37,982 bases of DNA from Synergistaceae bacterium (lineage in GTDB: Bacteria > Synergistota > Synergistia > Synergistales > Aminobacteriaceae), in assembly GCA_017449135.1 (NCBI GenBank), contig JAFSKE010000052.1:1-37982 (forward strand). The letters run 5' to 3'. A model generated the notes under the pieces. It ran no database searches, was not told where the DNA came from, and saw only the letters and a list, made by a program, of their open reading frames with translations. Of the stretch, positions 23,012 through 31,615 are shown in pieces. Each line of letters starts with the position of its first letter. The first letter of the stretch is position 1. The position numbers were made by a program, and so were the translations under genes.

Positions 23012-24856
23012 TTGATTATAAATGAATTAATTAAATCAAAAGGACTCGACGGAAAAAAAGTTATCGCAGCAAAAATTAACGGTGAATTAATGGATCTTTC
23101 ACGAGATGTAAATTCTGATGTAAACATCGAAGCTGTAACTGTCGATTCACCTGAAGGACTCGAAATTTTACGACACAGCACGGCACATTTAATGGCACAG
23201 GCAATTTTGAGATTATATCCTGGTTCACATTTCGGAGTAGGCCCAGCGATTAAAGACGGATTTTATTACGATGTCGATGTTGCAGGAAACATAACCGAAG
23301 CTGATTTGCCTAAAATCGAATCTGAAATGCGAAAAATCTCCGGAGCCGGCGAAAAAGTTTTCCGTGAAGATATGACGAAGGACGAAGCATTGAAATTTTT
23401 TGCTGATGATCCATACAAGACTGAATTAATTTCAGAGATTGACGCTCCTACGGTTTCAGTTTACAAACAAGGAGAGTATGCAGACCTTTGCAGAGGCCCT
23501 CACGTTCCTGACGCATCAAAGATTCATAACTTCAAACTTCTTTCAGTTGCGGGAGCTTATTGGCGAGGCAGTGAGAAAAACAAAATGCTCACGAGAATTT
23601 ACGGCACGGCTTTTGCGACACCTGACGAACTTAAAAATTACATCAAACGAATCGAAGAGGCAAAATTAAGAGATCACAGAAAACTTGGAAAAGATTTAGA
23701 CCTCTTCAGCCTTCACGAAGAAGGGCCGGGATTCCCGTTCTTCCACCCTAAGGGAATGGCAATAATGAACACGTTAATTGAATTTTGGAGACGTGAACAT
23801 ATCAGACGGGGTTACACTGAAATTAAAACGCCTCAAATTATGGATCGTGATTTATGGATTCGTTCGGGACATTGGGATCACTATCGTGAAAACATGTACT
23901 TCACCGAAATTGACGAAAAACCCTACGCCATTAAACCAATGAACTGCCCGGGAAGCATTTTAGTTTTCAAGACTCAATTAAGAAGTTACAGAGATTTGCC
24001 GATGAGACTTGCGGAACTGGGATTGGTTCACAGACATGAACGCAGCGGAGTTTTGCACGGTTTAATGAGGGTTAGATGTTTCACGCAGGACGACTCGCAT
24101 ACATACATTGAATTTTCGCAGATTAAAGACGAAGTTACAAGGATTATGGAGCTTGACAAATACGTTTACACAGAAGTATTTGATTTCAAATATTCCGTTG
24201 AACTTTCGACACGCCCCGAAGACTCAATGGGAACTGATGAGCAATGGGAGCAGGCTGAAAATGCTTTGAAAGATGCACTTGAAAGCACAGGAACGCCATA
24301 CACAATTAATCCCGGCGACGGAGCATTTTACGGGCCTAAAATTGATTTTCACCTCGAAGACTGTTTGGGCAGAACATGGCAGTGCGGAACGATTCAACTT
24401 GACTTCCAGATGCCCGGACGCTTTGATGTTTCATATATCGGAGAGGACGGAGCAGAACACACACCGGTTTTGATTCACAGAGTTGTTTTCGGAAGCATTG
24501 AAAGATTCATGGGAATTTTAATCGAACATTACGCCGGAGCATTCCCTTATTGGCTCGCACCGGTACAAATTAAGATTATCCCGATTTCGGACGCTCACAA
24601 AGATTATGCCGAAAAACTAAGAAATAAATTTATTGAGTTGAATTTGAGATCTGAAATTGATTTAAGAAGCGAAAAACTCGGAAAGAAAATCCGTGATGCT
24701 CAATTACAAAAAGTTCCGTATATGCTCGTTGTAGGAGACAAGGAACAGGAAAATAATTCTGTCGGAGTCCGTGAACGTTCAAAGGGCGATTTAGGCTCAA
24801 TGAGTCTTGATGAATTTTTGAAATTGCTGTCGGAGGAATTTAATCCGATTAAGTAA
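23012..24856 (+). CDS. thrS: Threonyl-tRNA synthetase with shortened TGS domain
   Basis: A 614-residue class II synthetase. It has the editing-domain motifs HSTAHLMAQA (HxxxH) and YADLCRGPHVP (with the zinc/editing Cys-His), then the catalytic core: GPGFPFFHPKGMAI (motif 1), KPMNCPGSILVF with catalytic Cys, HRHERSGVLHGLMRVRCFTQDDSH (motif 2, partly), GAFYGPKIDFHLEDCLGR and RVVFGSIERFMGILIEHY, plus a C-terminal anticodon-binding domain. The frame closes at 22985, so no upstream extension is possible; the start is TTG 23012. The N-terminal TGS domain therefore lacks its first about 20 residues (no ITLPDGS-type strand) and begins at the helix before AAKINGELMDLS. No T-box leader is seen in the 136-nt upstream gap. 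The terminator at 24863-24900 looks derived from a palindromic element. Confidence 0.95.
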   Translation: MIINELIKSKGLDGKKVIAAKINGELMDLSRDVNSDVNIEAVTVDSPEGLEILRHSTAHLMAQAILRLYPGSHFGVGPAIKDGFYYDVDVAGNITEADLPKIESEMRKISGAGEKVFREDMTKDEALKFFADDPYKTELISEIDAPTVSVYKQGEYADLCRGPHVPDASKIHNFKLLSVAGAYWRGSEKNKMLTRIYGTAFATPDELKNYIKRIEEAKLRDHRKLGKDLDLFSLHEEGPGFPFFHPKGMAIMNTLIEFWRREHIRRGYTEIKTPQIMDRDLWIRSGHWDHYRENMYFTEIDEKPYAIKPMNCPGSILVFKTQLRSYRDLPMRLAELGLVHRHERSGVLHGLMRVRCFTQDDSHTYIEFSQIKDEVTRIMELDKYVYTEVFDFKYSVELSTRPEDSMGTDEQWEQAENALKDALESTGTPYTINPGDGAFYGPKIDFHLEDCLGRTWQCGTIQLDFQMPGRFDVSYIGEDGAEHTPVLIHRVVFGSIERFMGILIEHYAGAFPYWLAPVQIKIIPISDAHKDYAEKLRNKFIELNLRSEIDLRSEKLGKKIRDAQLQKVPYMLVVGDKEQENNSVGVRERSKGDLGSMSLDEFLKLLSEEFNPIK

Positions 24857-24862
24857 ATTGAC

Positions 24863-24900
24863 ATCTCCCCAAAAGCTAAATACTTGAGGGGAGATTTTTT
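24863..24900. terminator. thrS terminator, apparently from a half palindromic element
   Basis: ATCTCCCC (24863-24870)/GGGGAGAT (24888-24895), 17-nt loop, then TTTTTT. TTGACATCTCCCC (24858-24870) is identical to 13 nt of element C (9602-9614), including its first-stem 3' arm. Confidence 0.75.
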
Positions 24901-26586
24901 TTACCTCAACACCTGATAAACATCTTCGCTGATTTTAATATCGAAAAATTCAGGCTCCGTTACTGCGATAGTTTCGAGATTATCAAACGGCGTGAATTTA
25001 CCGTGAATTATTCCTGCAAGTTCGGGCGTTGAATCATTTTCAACATCGTAAACCATTCCCGCGTTTTCCGTGAATAAAATTAAATATGGTTCGTGATCCT
25101 TTTTAATTTTCAAAAACACAAACGCAATTTCATTTGAATTATTAATGTCTCTTAAAGTTCCGTCGTCTGTCCATTCTTCGACAAAATAATCAACGTATTG
25201 CGACATTTTATTTTCTGAATCGCCGAAAACTTTTGCATTTGAAATTATTTCTCGTCTCAATGGAACAGGCGGTGTGTTGTTTGACATGTAATTTGAATAT
25301 TCTTTCGGGTCGGCTGACATTGCGGATTTAACATATTCTTTTACAACGTCGGATTCGCTTTGTGATAATTCGTTCAAAACCTGATTCCCGTATCGCCCTA
25401 AATTAAATCTCGTGTAAATGTAATCGAACTCTTCGGGCTGAATTTCTCCCGATTGCAATCTGTGCATCTGATTAAACGCTGCAAGTCTGTAAGGATCTAA
25501 AATCGGTGAGTTCATTGCCGTGATTAAAATTATCATGAAAATTATTGACGCTGAATTTACTTTCCCGATTGATGACGGCCATTTCCTTAAAAGCACAGCA
25601 CCTGCATAACCGATTCCCCAAAATCCCATTACGATTACAAAGAAAAACGCCTGCACCCTGTCAGTTGAAAGTCCGTACTGTGCAACTCTCAACCCTAACG
25701 AATAAAGGCATAATCCAAAATATACAGGCAAGCACAACAATGAAACTCTCGCAAATAAATCAATAATTCTTGTCCTGAATGCTACTTTATTTCCGTCGAG
25801 CCATGCTGCATTTGTCAAAATTATTGTCCCAAACTGCAACAACAGCATTAACGTACTCGCTTGGCCGGTGCTCCATAAAGTTTGCAATCCTGAATACGGC
25901 AGACACAAAATAAATATTAATGACAGCAGCGAAAAAAACGGTAGCAGCCAGCCTAACACTGACAAAATCCAACGCCCTAACGAATCAATTCCGGGATGTT
26001 TGATTGCAACTGATGTCGAAATTGCTATTGTTACGCTTGTTAATGGAACTGATATAATCGGATTAAAAATTATGTAAGGCACGCTATCAAGTCCGACAAT
26101 GTCAAATAATAATCCCGCCGTTACAAGTAACCCCCAAAATACTGCTATTACGATTGAAGCCTGAAATAACATGAATAAATTTCTGCAAAACTGGAAAAAT
26201 ATTTCACTGTACGGAAATTTCCAGCTCCAAGCCGCTATCCTGCACTGAAAAAACGGAATTATTAAAAATACGGCCATGCTGACACGGATTAATTCGGATT
26301 TTTGAGAAGGTACGTAATAAAAATTTCCCGACGCTGGATACAACGACCATAATCTGTAAAGCCAGAATATTAATAATACTCCCGTGAGGCCGGCGAGAAA
26401 ATTAAATAATCTTCGTCCCCAATGTTCCTGCGACAGCCAGAATACAAACGGAACTAAAAAAATCACGTTCAACGGCATACATGACAAAATTCCGTTAGGG
26501 ATTATTACGTAAATTCCTAACAAAAGCCCCTGAATTAATGCCGAGATTATTACCCAGATATAACGCTTTTTATCGATGCTGTTCAT
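24901..26586 (-). CDS. DUF4153-type polytopic membrane protein
   Basis: A 561-residue protein with about ten membrane helices in the first 360 residues, then a soluble C-terminal region of about 200 residues. The pattern GWLLPFFSLLSLIFILCLPY, then GLQTLWSTGQASTLMLLL and FGTIILTNAAWLDG matches DUF4153, a widespread family of unknown function. The soluble tail (FNQMHRLQSGEIQPEEFDYI, then RFNLGRYGNQVLNEL and YDVENDSTPELAGIIHGKF) has no recognised domain. It follows the DUF2993 gene by 18 nt without a strong ribosome site, suggesting one transcript. It converges on thrS with the shared terminator between them. Confidence 0.7.
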   Translation of the reverse strand: MNSIDKKRYIWVIISALIQGLLLGIYVIIPNGILSCMPLNVIFLVPFVFWLSQEHWGRRLFNFLAGLTGVLLIFWLYRLWSLYPASGNFYYVPSQKSELIRVSMAVFLIIPFFQCRIAAWSWKFPYSEIFFQFCRNLFMLFQASIVIAVFWGLLVTAGLLFDIVGLDSVPYIIFNPIISVPLTSVTIAISTSVAIKHPGIDSLGRWILSVLGWLLPFFSLLSLIFILCLPYSGLQTLWSTGQASTLMLLLQFGTIILTNAAWLDGNKVAFRTRIIDLFARVSLLCLPVYFGLCLYSLGLRVAQYGLSTDRVQAFFFVIVMGFWGIGYAGAVLLRKWPSSIGKVNSASIIFMIILITAMNSPILDPYRLAAFNQMHRLQSGEIQPEEFDYIYTRFNLGRYGNQVLNELSQSESDVVKEYVKSAMSADPKEYSNYMSNNTPPVPLRREIISNAKVFGDSENKMSQYVDYFVEEWTDDGTLRDINNSNEIAFVFLKIKKDHEPYLILFTENAGMVYDVENDSTPELAGIIHGKFTPFDNLETIAVTEPEFFDIKISEDVYQVLR

Positions 26587-26604
26587 AATTTTATTTTTAC
26601 TTAT

Positions 26605-27342
26605 TTATTTCGTGTATGTGTATTTCAATCCGTCTTTCATTTCCTTTGGAAGTGTTCTTGTCGATAAAACCGCACTGCCTTTTTTAAGTTCGACTTTGTG
26701 AAGTGAAAGAGGCAGCGGGAATTTTCTCAAGTCCACTAAAGGTTGGATTCTCGTTAATGCCTTTCTTGTAACGTAATCGGGAACATCAAGTTTATTTACT
26801 TTTGCTACTGGATTATCAAGCCATAATTCTTTCCCTTTTACGATTTTTAATTTGCTGTCAATGTCGATTCTGATGTCGAGAATATTATATTTGTAATATC
26901 CGCTTCCGCTTAAACCTGAAGGATTTATTTTCATTGACAGGTCGTGCCATTCATCTCTTCCCTCTCCGAAAGTTTTATCCTCGATTGACTTGTTTATGTC
27001 CCGTTCAAAAATTGTCCCGGTCGCTAAAACTGAAATCGCATCTTTGCATTCGACATTTCCTTTTTTCCATTCCGAAGGCTCATTAAACTGAACACCGCGC
27101 ATTCTGACGACGAGAGAATCTAATCTCAACTTATCAATTACAACTCCCTGAAGATTCATGTAAATGTCGTTAAATAATCCCGTTTCGTCAGGCTTACCTG
27201 AAATTACGAGCAATGCTTTCTCAGGGCGAAATCTTTTCACGTAGAAATTCAGCAGATCATTAACTTCATCGGCAAAACACGAACTTGAGAATAAAAACGT
27301 CAGAATTAAAGCGAAAACTATAAACTTCAATTTCCCTTTCAT
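26605..27342 (-). CDS. Secreted DUF2993/LmeA-like protein
   Basis: A 245-residue exported protein: signal peptide LKFIVFALILTFLFSSSCFA, then a mostly beta domain. LQGVVIDKLRLDSLVVRMRG (about residues 63-83) and the C-terminal LVDLRKFPLPLSLHKVELKKG are typical of DUF2993, the family that includes the actinobacterial phospholipid-binding LmeA and is related to lipid-binding tubular folds. It therefore probably binds lipid in the periplasm; this is a family-level inference. CGGAGATGA precedes ATG 27342. It is divergent from dnaG and leads into the DUF4153 gene. Confidence 0.68.
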   Translation of the reverse strand: MKGKLKFIVFALILTFLFSSSCFADEVNDLLNFYVKRFRPEKALLVISGKPDETGLFNDIYMNLQGVVIDKLRLDSLVVRMRGVQFNEPSEWKKGNVECKDAISVLATGTIFERDINKSIEDKTFGEGRDEWHDLSMKINPSGLSGSGYYKYNILDIRIDIDSKLKIVKGKELWLDNPVAKVNKLDVPDYVTRKALTRIQPLVDLRKFPLPLSLHKVELKKGSAVLSTRTLPKEMKDGLKYTYTK

Positions 27343-27435
27343 TTGAAAAAATCATCTCCGTTAATTTTTTTTAATCGTGTAATATATTATAAACGTTATG
27401 ATGAAAAATTTTTTATGGAAAGTGATTTTATTTTT

Positions 27436-29145
27436 ATGTCAGACATCTGCACTCAAATAATAAACTCCCTCGATATTGCTGACATCATCGGAGAAAAAGT
27501 AAAATTAAGAAAGACAAACAGGGGTTTTATGGGATTATGTCCTTTCCATTCCGAAAAAACTCCTTCGTTTCACGTATTTTCAGACACGCAGACATATTAT
27601 TGTTTTGGCTGTCATGAAGCAGGGAATATTTTTTCGTTCGTCATGAAAACTGAAGGATTAAATTTCCGTGAGGCTCTTGAATTATTGGCGGCTCGTGCTG
27701 GAATAAAATTGCAGAATTACGAAGGAACTTCAAAAACTAAAACTCCGAATGAGATTCTTGAATTTACGGCAAAATTTTTCACGTCAAATTTAGTCGGGAG
27801 TCAGGGAAATGCTGCAAGGGCTTACATGAAACGCAGGAATCTTAATCAGAACGACATCACAAAATTCTCTCTCGGCTACAGCTTAAATTCATGGGATTCT
27901 CTCGTTAATTTTTTGAGTCGTGCAGGGATTGACGGGAAAAAAATTTTTGAACTTGGACTTTCATTGCAGGGCAGACACGGATTTTATGACAGGTTTAGAG
28001 GGCGTTTAATGTTTCCGATTAAAGACATAACTGGAAAAATTATTGCTTTTGGGGGCAGACTGATCGACGGTGAAGGAGCAAAATATATTAACTCGCCTGA
28101 AAGCGAAATTTATTCAAAGCGAAAAAATTTATATTTGCTCAACGATGCAAGAAAATCAATCCGTGAAAAGAAACGTGTGATTTTAGTTGAAGGTTACATG
28201 GACGCAATCAGACTCCATAAAGCCGGCTTCACTGAATCAGTAGCATCGCTTGGGACAAGTTTAACATCTGAACAGGCGGAATTATTAGCGAGATTTTCGG
28301 ACGTGTGCTATATCTGTTACGATTCTGACGAAGCAGGACAAAACGCTGCACTAAAAGGAATGTACATTCTTGCTGAAAACGGACTCGATGTCAGAGTTGT
28401 TGCAATCCCGGACGGAAAAGACCCCGACGAATTTTTAACTTCAAACCCTCCGGAGAAATTTGAAGATGTATTGAGAGATTCAAAACCTTTAATCCTTCGA
28501 CACATCGAAGCACTAAAGCCAATGCTCTCGAATCTTTCGACACGAAGAAAAGCATTAAATGAATTATTCGATGGCCTTTCTAAATTACCGCCCGAAAACA
28601 TAGAACCTTACAAGGCCGAATTAAGTTATGTAACTCATATTCCGCCGAGTGAATTAAACGTAATGATTCTAAACGGTTTCGGAAACGCTAAAAATTCAGA
28701 TTACGTCCAATTAAGACACGAAACAAAATCAGAATTTGAAAATAAAATCGATTATGACATTTTAGAAAAGGGATTTTGTGCAATGCTTTATCATTATCCT
28801 GAATGCAGATTGAAAATAAAACCCGAAGAAATTTATAAAATTCTGAAAAACCCTGTAGCTCAGGAAACGGCGTTAGCATTGTTAATCGAAAATTTCGAGA
28901 ACGTTCAAGCATTATGGATTTCAACGGAAGACACACAAAAATTCGCTCTGATTGCTCAAGGTGAAAAATTTTGTCAGGAATTAGGCAATATTAACGTAAA
29001 TCAAAAATGGGAAAAAATTTATAACGGCCTTAAAACAAATTTAATAATTCAACGTAATAAAGAACTTCGGGAAAAACTGCTGAATAACACAATTACTCCC
29101 GAAGAACTTGCAGAGCTGTCTAAATTGATGAACGTAAATATGTAA
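27436..29145 (+). CDS. dnaG: DNA primase DnaG
   Basis: A 569-residue primase making RNA primers at the replication fork. The CHC2 zinc finger is CPFH...CFGC (Cys35, His38, Cys56, Cys59), followed by AGNIFSFVM and the conserved core GGRLIDGEGAKYINSPES. The Toprim domain has VEGYMDAIRLHKAGF and YDSDEAGQNAALKGM, and the C-terminal part is a divergent DnaB-interaction region. The frame is open from 27343, but the family starts near the zinc finger, so I chose ATG 27436 (MSDICTQ), preceded by GGAAAGTGAT. The stop region overlaps the converging apbE by 26 bp. It is not next to rpoD or rpsU as in many genomes. Confidence 0.94.
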   Translation: MSDICTQIINSLDIADIIGEKVKLRKTNRGFMGLCPFHSEKTPSFHVFSDTQTYYCFGCHEAGNIFSFVMKTEGLNFREALELLAARAGIKLQNYEGTSKTKTPNEILEFTAKFFTSNLVGSQGNAARAYMKRRNLNQNDITKFSLGYSLNSWDSLVNFLSRAGIDGKKIFELGLSLQGRHGFYDRFRGRLMFPIKDITGKIIAFGGRLIDGEGAKYINSPESEIYSKRKNLYLLNDARKSIREKKRVILVEGYMDAIRLHKAGFTESVASLGTSLTSEQAELLARFSDVCYICYDSDEAGQNAALKGMYILAENGLDVRVVAIPDGKDPDEFLTSNPPEKFEDVLRDSKPLILRHIEALKPMLSNLSTRRKALNELFDGLSKLPPENIEPYKAELSYVTHIPPSELNVMILNGFGNAKNSDYVQLRHETKSEFENKIDYDILEKGFCAMLYHYPECRLKIKPEEIYKILKNPVAQETALALLIENFENVQALWISTEDTQKFALIAQGEKFCQELGNINVNQKWEKIYNGLKTNLIIQRNKELREKLLNNTITPEELAELSKLMNVNM

Positions 29146-30154
29146 CTTTATATTTTGATTTCACGATTGATTTTTCGAGATTTTTCGTTGCAAAAATTTC
29201 TATATTCCCTTCAACGTTCTGCCTGATAAAAATTACTCCGACAGATTCAGGAATGTTTTTGAGAATTTCAAGCGACCTTTCAAAACCTGCTGCCATAAAA
29301 CCTGTTGCCAATCCGTCAGCTAAACTTCCGTCAGGAGTTACAACACTGACTGATAATAAATCGTTAGTAATTGACTCTCCTGTTTTAACGTCAAAGAAAT
29401 GAGAATATTTTTTCCCATTCACGATTTTATAACGTTCGTAGCCTCCAGAAGTTATAACGGCAGTATCATTAACGCTGACAACTGCTGCAATTTCGTAAGG
29501 TGTCGAAGGATCTCTGATTCCGATATTCCAATTTGAACCGTCAACTTTTTTCCCTACAGTCTGAACATTTCCGCCTAAATCAATTAACGCTGATTTAACG
29601 CCGGAACTTTTTAGGAAGTCGGAAAGTTTTTTGCTTGCATAACCTTTAGCAATTCCCGATAAATCTAAAACACAGCCTTTATGCTTCAAAAAAATATTAT
29701 TCTCATGAATTTCAAGATTTTTAATGTCGCTGAGTTTTACGGCTTCGTCAAGGCTTTCGGGAGTCGGGATTTTGTTGTCGGCGGTGTTGATTTTCCATAA
29801 TTTTGTAACGGCACCAATTAAGGGATTAAAAATTCCGTTTGTGATTTCGTAAACTTTTATAGAATCGTTAATGAGCTCTGCGACTTCGGGAGAGGCTCTG
29901 AAAACTTTTTCGCCGGCAAGAGAATTAATTTTTGCAATTTCGGATTTCTCATCATACATTGAGAATAATTTGTCGAATTTCGTTAAAAGTCCGTAACAGT
30001 CATCTAAAATATTTTCGTTGTCAGAGTAAACGCTTATCCTGATAAACGTATCCATGACAAAACCATCTTTTGAATTTAATTTCGCCTCAGAAGTCTTAAA
30101 ACATAAAATTAAAATTAATAATAACGAGAATGTGAAAAAAATTTTGCGTTTCAT
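29120..30154 (-). CDS. apbE: FAD:protein FMN transferase ApbE
   Basis: A 344-residue exported enzyme that attaches FMN to Thr/Ser of target proteins such as Rnf/Nqr subunits and FMN-binding-domain proteins. Motifs: GFVMDTFIRISVY, the long LDLSGIAKGYASKKLSDFL region, SALIDLGGNVQTVGKK, WNIGIRDPSTP, ITSGGYERY, YSHFFDVKTGES and DGLATGFMAAG (metal/FAD site). The N-terminus is a signal peptide (FFTFSLLLILILCFKTSEA). No clear Shine-Dalgarno precedes ATG 30154: the sequence there is the right end of the adjacent TnpB element, which may have displaced the original ribosome site. A DUF4405 cytochrome-like gene, a type linked with flavinylation systems, lies 6.5 kb away. Confidence 0.93.
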   Translation of the reverse strand: MKRKIFFTFSLLLILILCFKTSEAKLNSKDGFVMDTFIRISVYSDNENILDDCYGLLTKFDKLFSMYDEKSEIAKINSLAGEKVFRASPEVAELINDSIKVYEITNGIFNPLIGAVTKLWKINTADNKIPTPESLDEAVKLSDIKNLEIHENNIFLKHKGCVLDLSGIAKGYASKKLSDFLKSSGVKSALIDLGGNVQTVGKKVDGSNWNIGIRDPSTPYEIAAVVSVNDTAVITSGGYERYKIVNGKKYSHFFDVKTGESITNDLLSVSVVTPDGSLADGLATGFMAAGFERSLEILKNIPESVGVIFIRQNVEGNIEIFATKNLEKSIVKSKYKVTYLRSSI

Positions 30155-30164
30155 AATATTCGCT

Positions 30165-30302
30165 GCTACTAAAAAGTGTTATTTTGTGTAACTTACACTT
30201 TTAGATTTTTCCTCGTTCTTCCTGTCCCTTTTTGCTGTTGCTACTCAGGTCGGTTTGACAGTCCGGAGGCTTCACTTCCCGCATAGCCTGCGGTAGATTT
30301 TG
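30165..30302 (-). ncRNA. Probable omega-type guide RNA region of TnpB element
   Basis: Immediately 3' of tnpB, the minus strand has a non-coding, hairpin-rich stretch with GAAGTGAAGCCTCCGGACTG and a GGGACAGGAAGAACGAGGAA tract, the position where TnpB guide RNAs are encoded. The guide portion would read into the flanking DNA just before apbE. The exact ends are unknown. Confidence 0.5.
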
Positions 30303-31481
30303 TTAGACTATTTTATATTTTTGGCAGTCTCTTAAATTTATTGAGGCATTATAATCCCTGTCGATTACTTGTCCGCATTTTTCACATTCATAAATACGGT
30401 TGCTTAATTTCAAATCTTTTTTCTGGTGTCCGCATTTACTGCATTTTTTTGAACTTGCATAAAATCTGTTTGCTATTCTCAATTCTATTCCATGAATTTT
30501 GCATTTCTTTTCGAGTTGCGAGCGAAAATACCCAAACTCACATTCCGAAATTGCTTTTGATAAATGCCTGTTCTTTATCATGCCTTTTACGTTCAAGTCT
30601 TCTATCGTAATATATTCAGGGCTTGCAGTTACTATCTCTTTCACAGTTTTATTTATGTAATCTCGTCGTTTATCTGCAAGTTTTTTATACGCCTTTTGTA
30701 ATTTCAGCCTCTGTTTGTCTAAATTTGAACGTTTTTCTTTTTTAGTCGCAGTTTCCTCCTTTCGTTGTTTTAATTTTTCAAGTTTGCGTGAAAATTTACG
30801 CCCTTCACGCTTCAGTCTTCTTTTCAATTTTTCTGTTTTCTCTGTCTTATTTATATTCAAATAATTTTTTCCATTAGAAACAACAGCAAAACTTTTTATT
30901 CCTAAATCAATCCCAACTCCTTCAGTTTTCACAGAACTTACAGAATTTTTATTACTTACCCGAAAAACGAATGAAGCATAATAATGCCCTGCTTTTTTCG
31001 TTATTGTTACGTTTACAGCCCTATTATTGTTAGGTACATAACCGTATTCTTTGAAACGTACCCAGCCTAACGTCGGAATTTTTCCTTTATGTCGCTTTAC
31101 TTCTAAATCTTTTTCATTATTGTGAGGCAAATACATACTCACAGGACGACCGTTACGACGCTTAAAACGTGGAAAACAGGATTTTCCTTTCATAAAATCT
31201 TTGTAAGCTGTATCTGCGTTCATTATGGCTTTCTTCACAGCTTTTGATGATACTTCCCAAATCCATAATTTATCCGGATTTTTAGTGCGAAATTCATTAT
31301 TAAGCCATTTTGAAAATTCGTAACCGTTCATGTATTTTCGTGATTGATTTTTATAATTATTACTATTTACACTTATAAATAAATTATAGACATACCGACA
31401 AATTCCCATAGTACGTTCGATTTGCTGTTTTTGAGAAGCATTTGGTTTTAATTCTACTTTATAAGCTCTGTGATGTGTCAT
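30303..31481 (-). CDS. tnpB: RNA-guided endonuclease TnpB
   Basis: A 392-residue TnpB, apparently intact. N-terminal helix-turn-helix-like segment (YKVELKPNASQKQQIERTMG, then CRYVYNLF), a positively charged region, and a split RuvC nuclease: Asp192 (GVGIDLGIKSFAV), Glu294 (YITIEDLNVKGM) and Asp374/Asp376 (DRDYNASINL). A zinc ribbon with Cys347, Cys350, Cys366 and Cys369 lies before the last RuvC motif. All catalytic residues are present. TnpB uses the element's right-end RNA to cleave the vacated donor site, aiding retention. ATG 31481 is preceded by TATAAT on the minus strand (31517-31512) and GGAGAG rather far upstream (about 20 nt). Confidence 0.92.
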   Translation of the reverse strand: MTHHRAYKVELKPNASQKQQIERTMGICRYVYNLFISVNSNNYKNQSRKYMNGYEFSKWLNNEFRTKNPDKLWIWEVSSKAVKKAIMNADTAYKDFMKGKSCFPRFKRRNGRPVSMYLPHNNEKDLEVKRHKGKIPTLGWVRFKEYGYVPNNNRAVNVTITKKAGHYYASFVFRVSNKNSVSSVKTEGVGIDLGIKSFAVVSNGKNYLNINKTEKTEKLKRRLKREGRKFSRKLEKLKQRKEETATKKEKRSNLDKQRLKLQKAYKKLADKRRDYINKTVKEIVTASPEYITIEDLNVKGMIKNRHLSKAISECEFGYFRSQLEKKCKIHGIELRIANRFYASSKKCSKCGHQKKDLKLSNRIYECEKCGQVIDRDYNASINLRDCQKYKIV

Positions 31482-31615
31482 TTCTTCAAAGCCGTAATTT
31501 TCTCTCCTTTTATGCTATTATACATGAAAATATAATTCACCCTCTTAAAGTTAAAAGTACAGGAATTTTCTTGCAGAGTTATAAAATTTTATTCATGAAG
31601 GGATTTTGAAACAAA

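Larger units (their letters stand above)
30160..31560 (-). mobile_element. IS605/IS1341-type element carrying tnpB only
   Basis: tnpB (30303-31481) with a right end at about 30160-30302 containing CCGCA/TGCGG and a subterminal AAAAGTGT (30172-30179)/ACACTTTT (30195-30202) hairpin. No tnpA (Y1 transposase) is present, so it cannot move by itself. The left boundary was not determined; 31560 is a placeholder within the gap before the ROK kinase gene. Confidence 0.75.
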
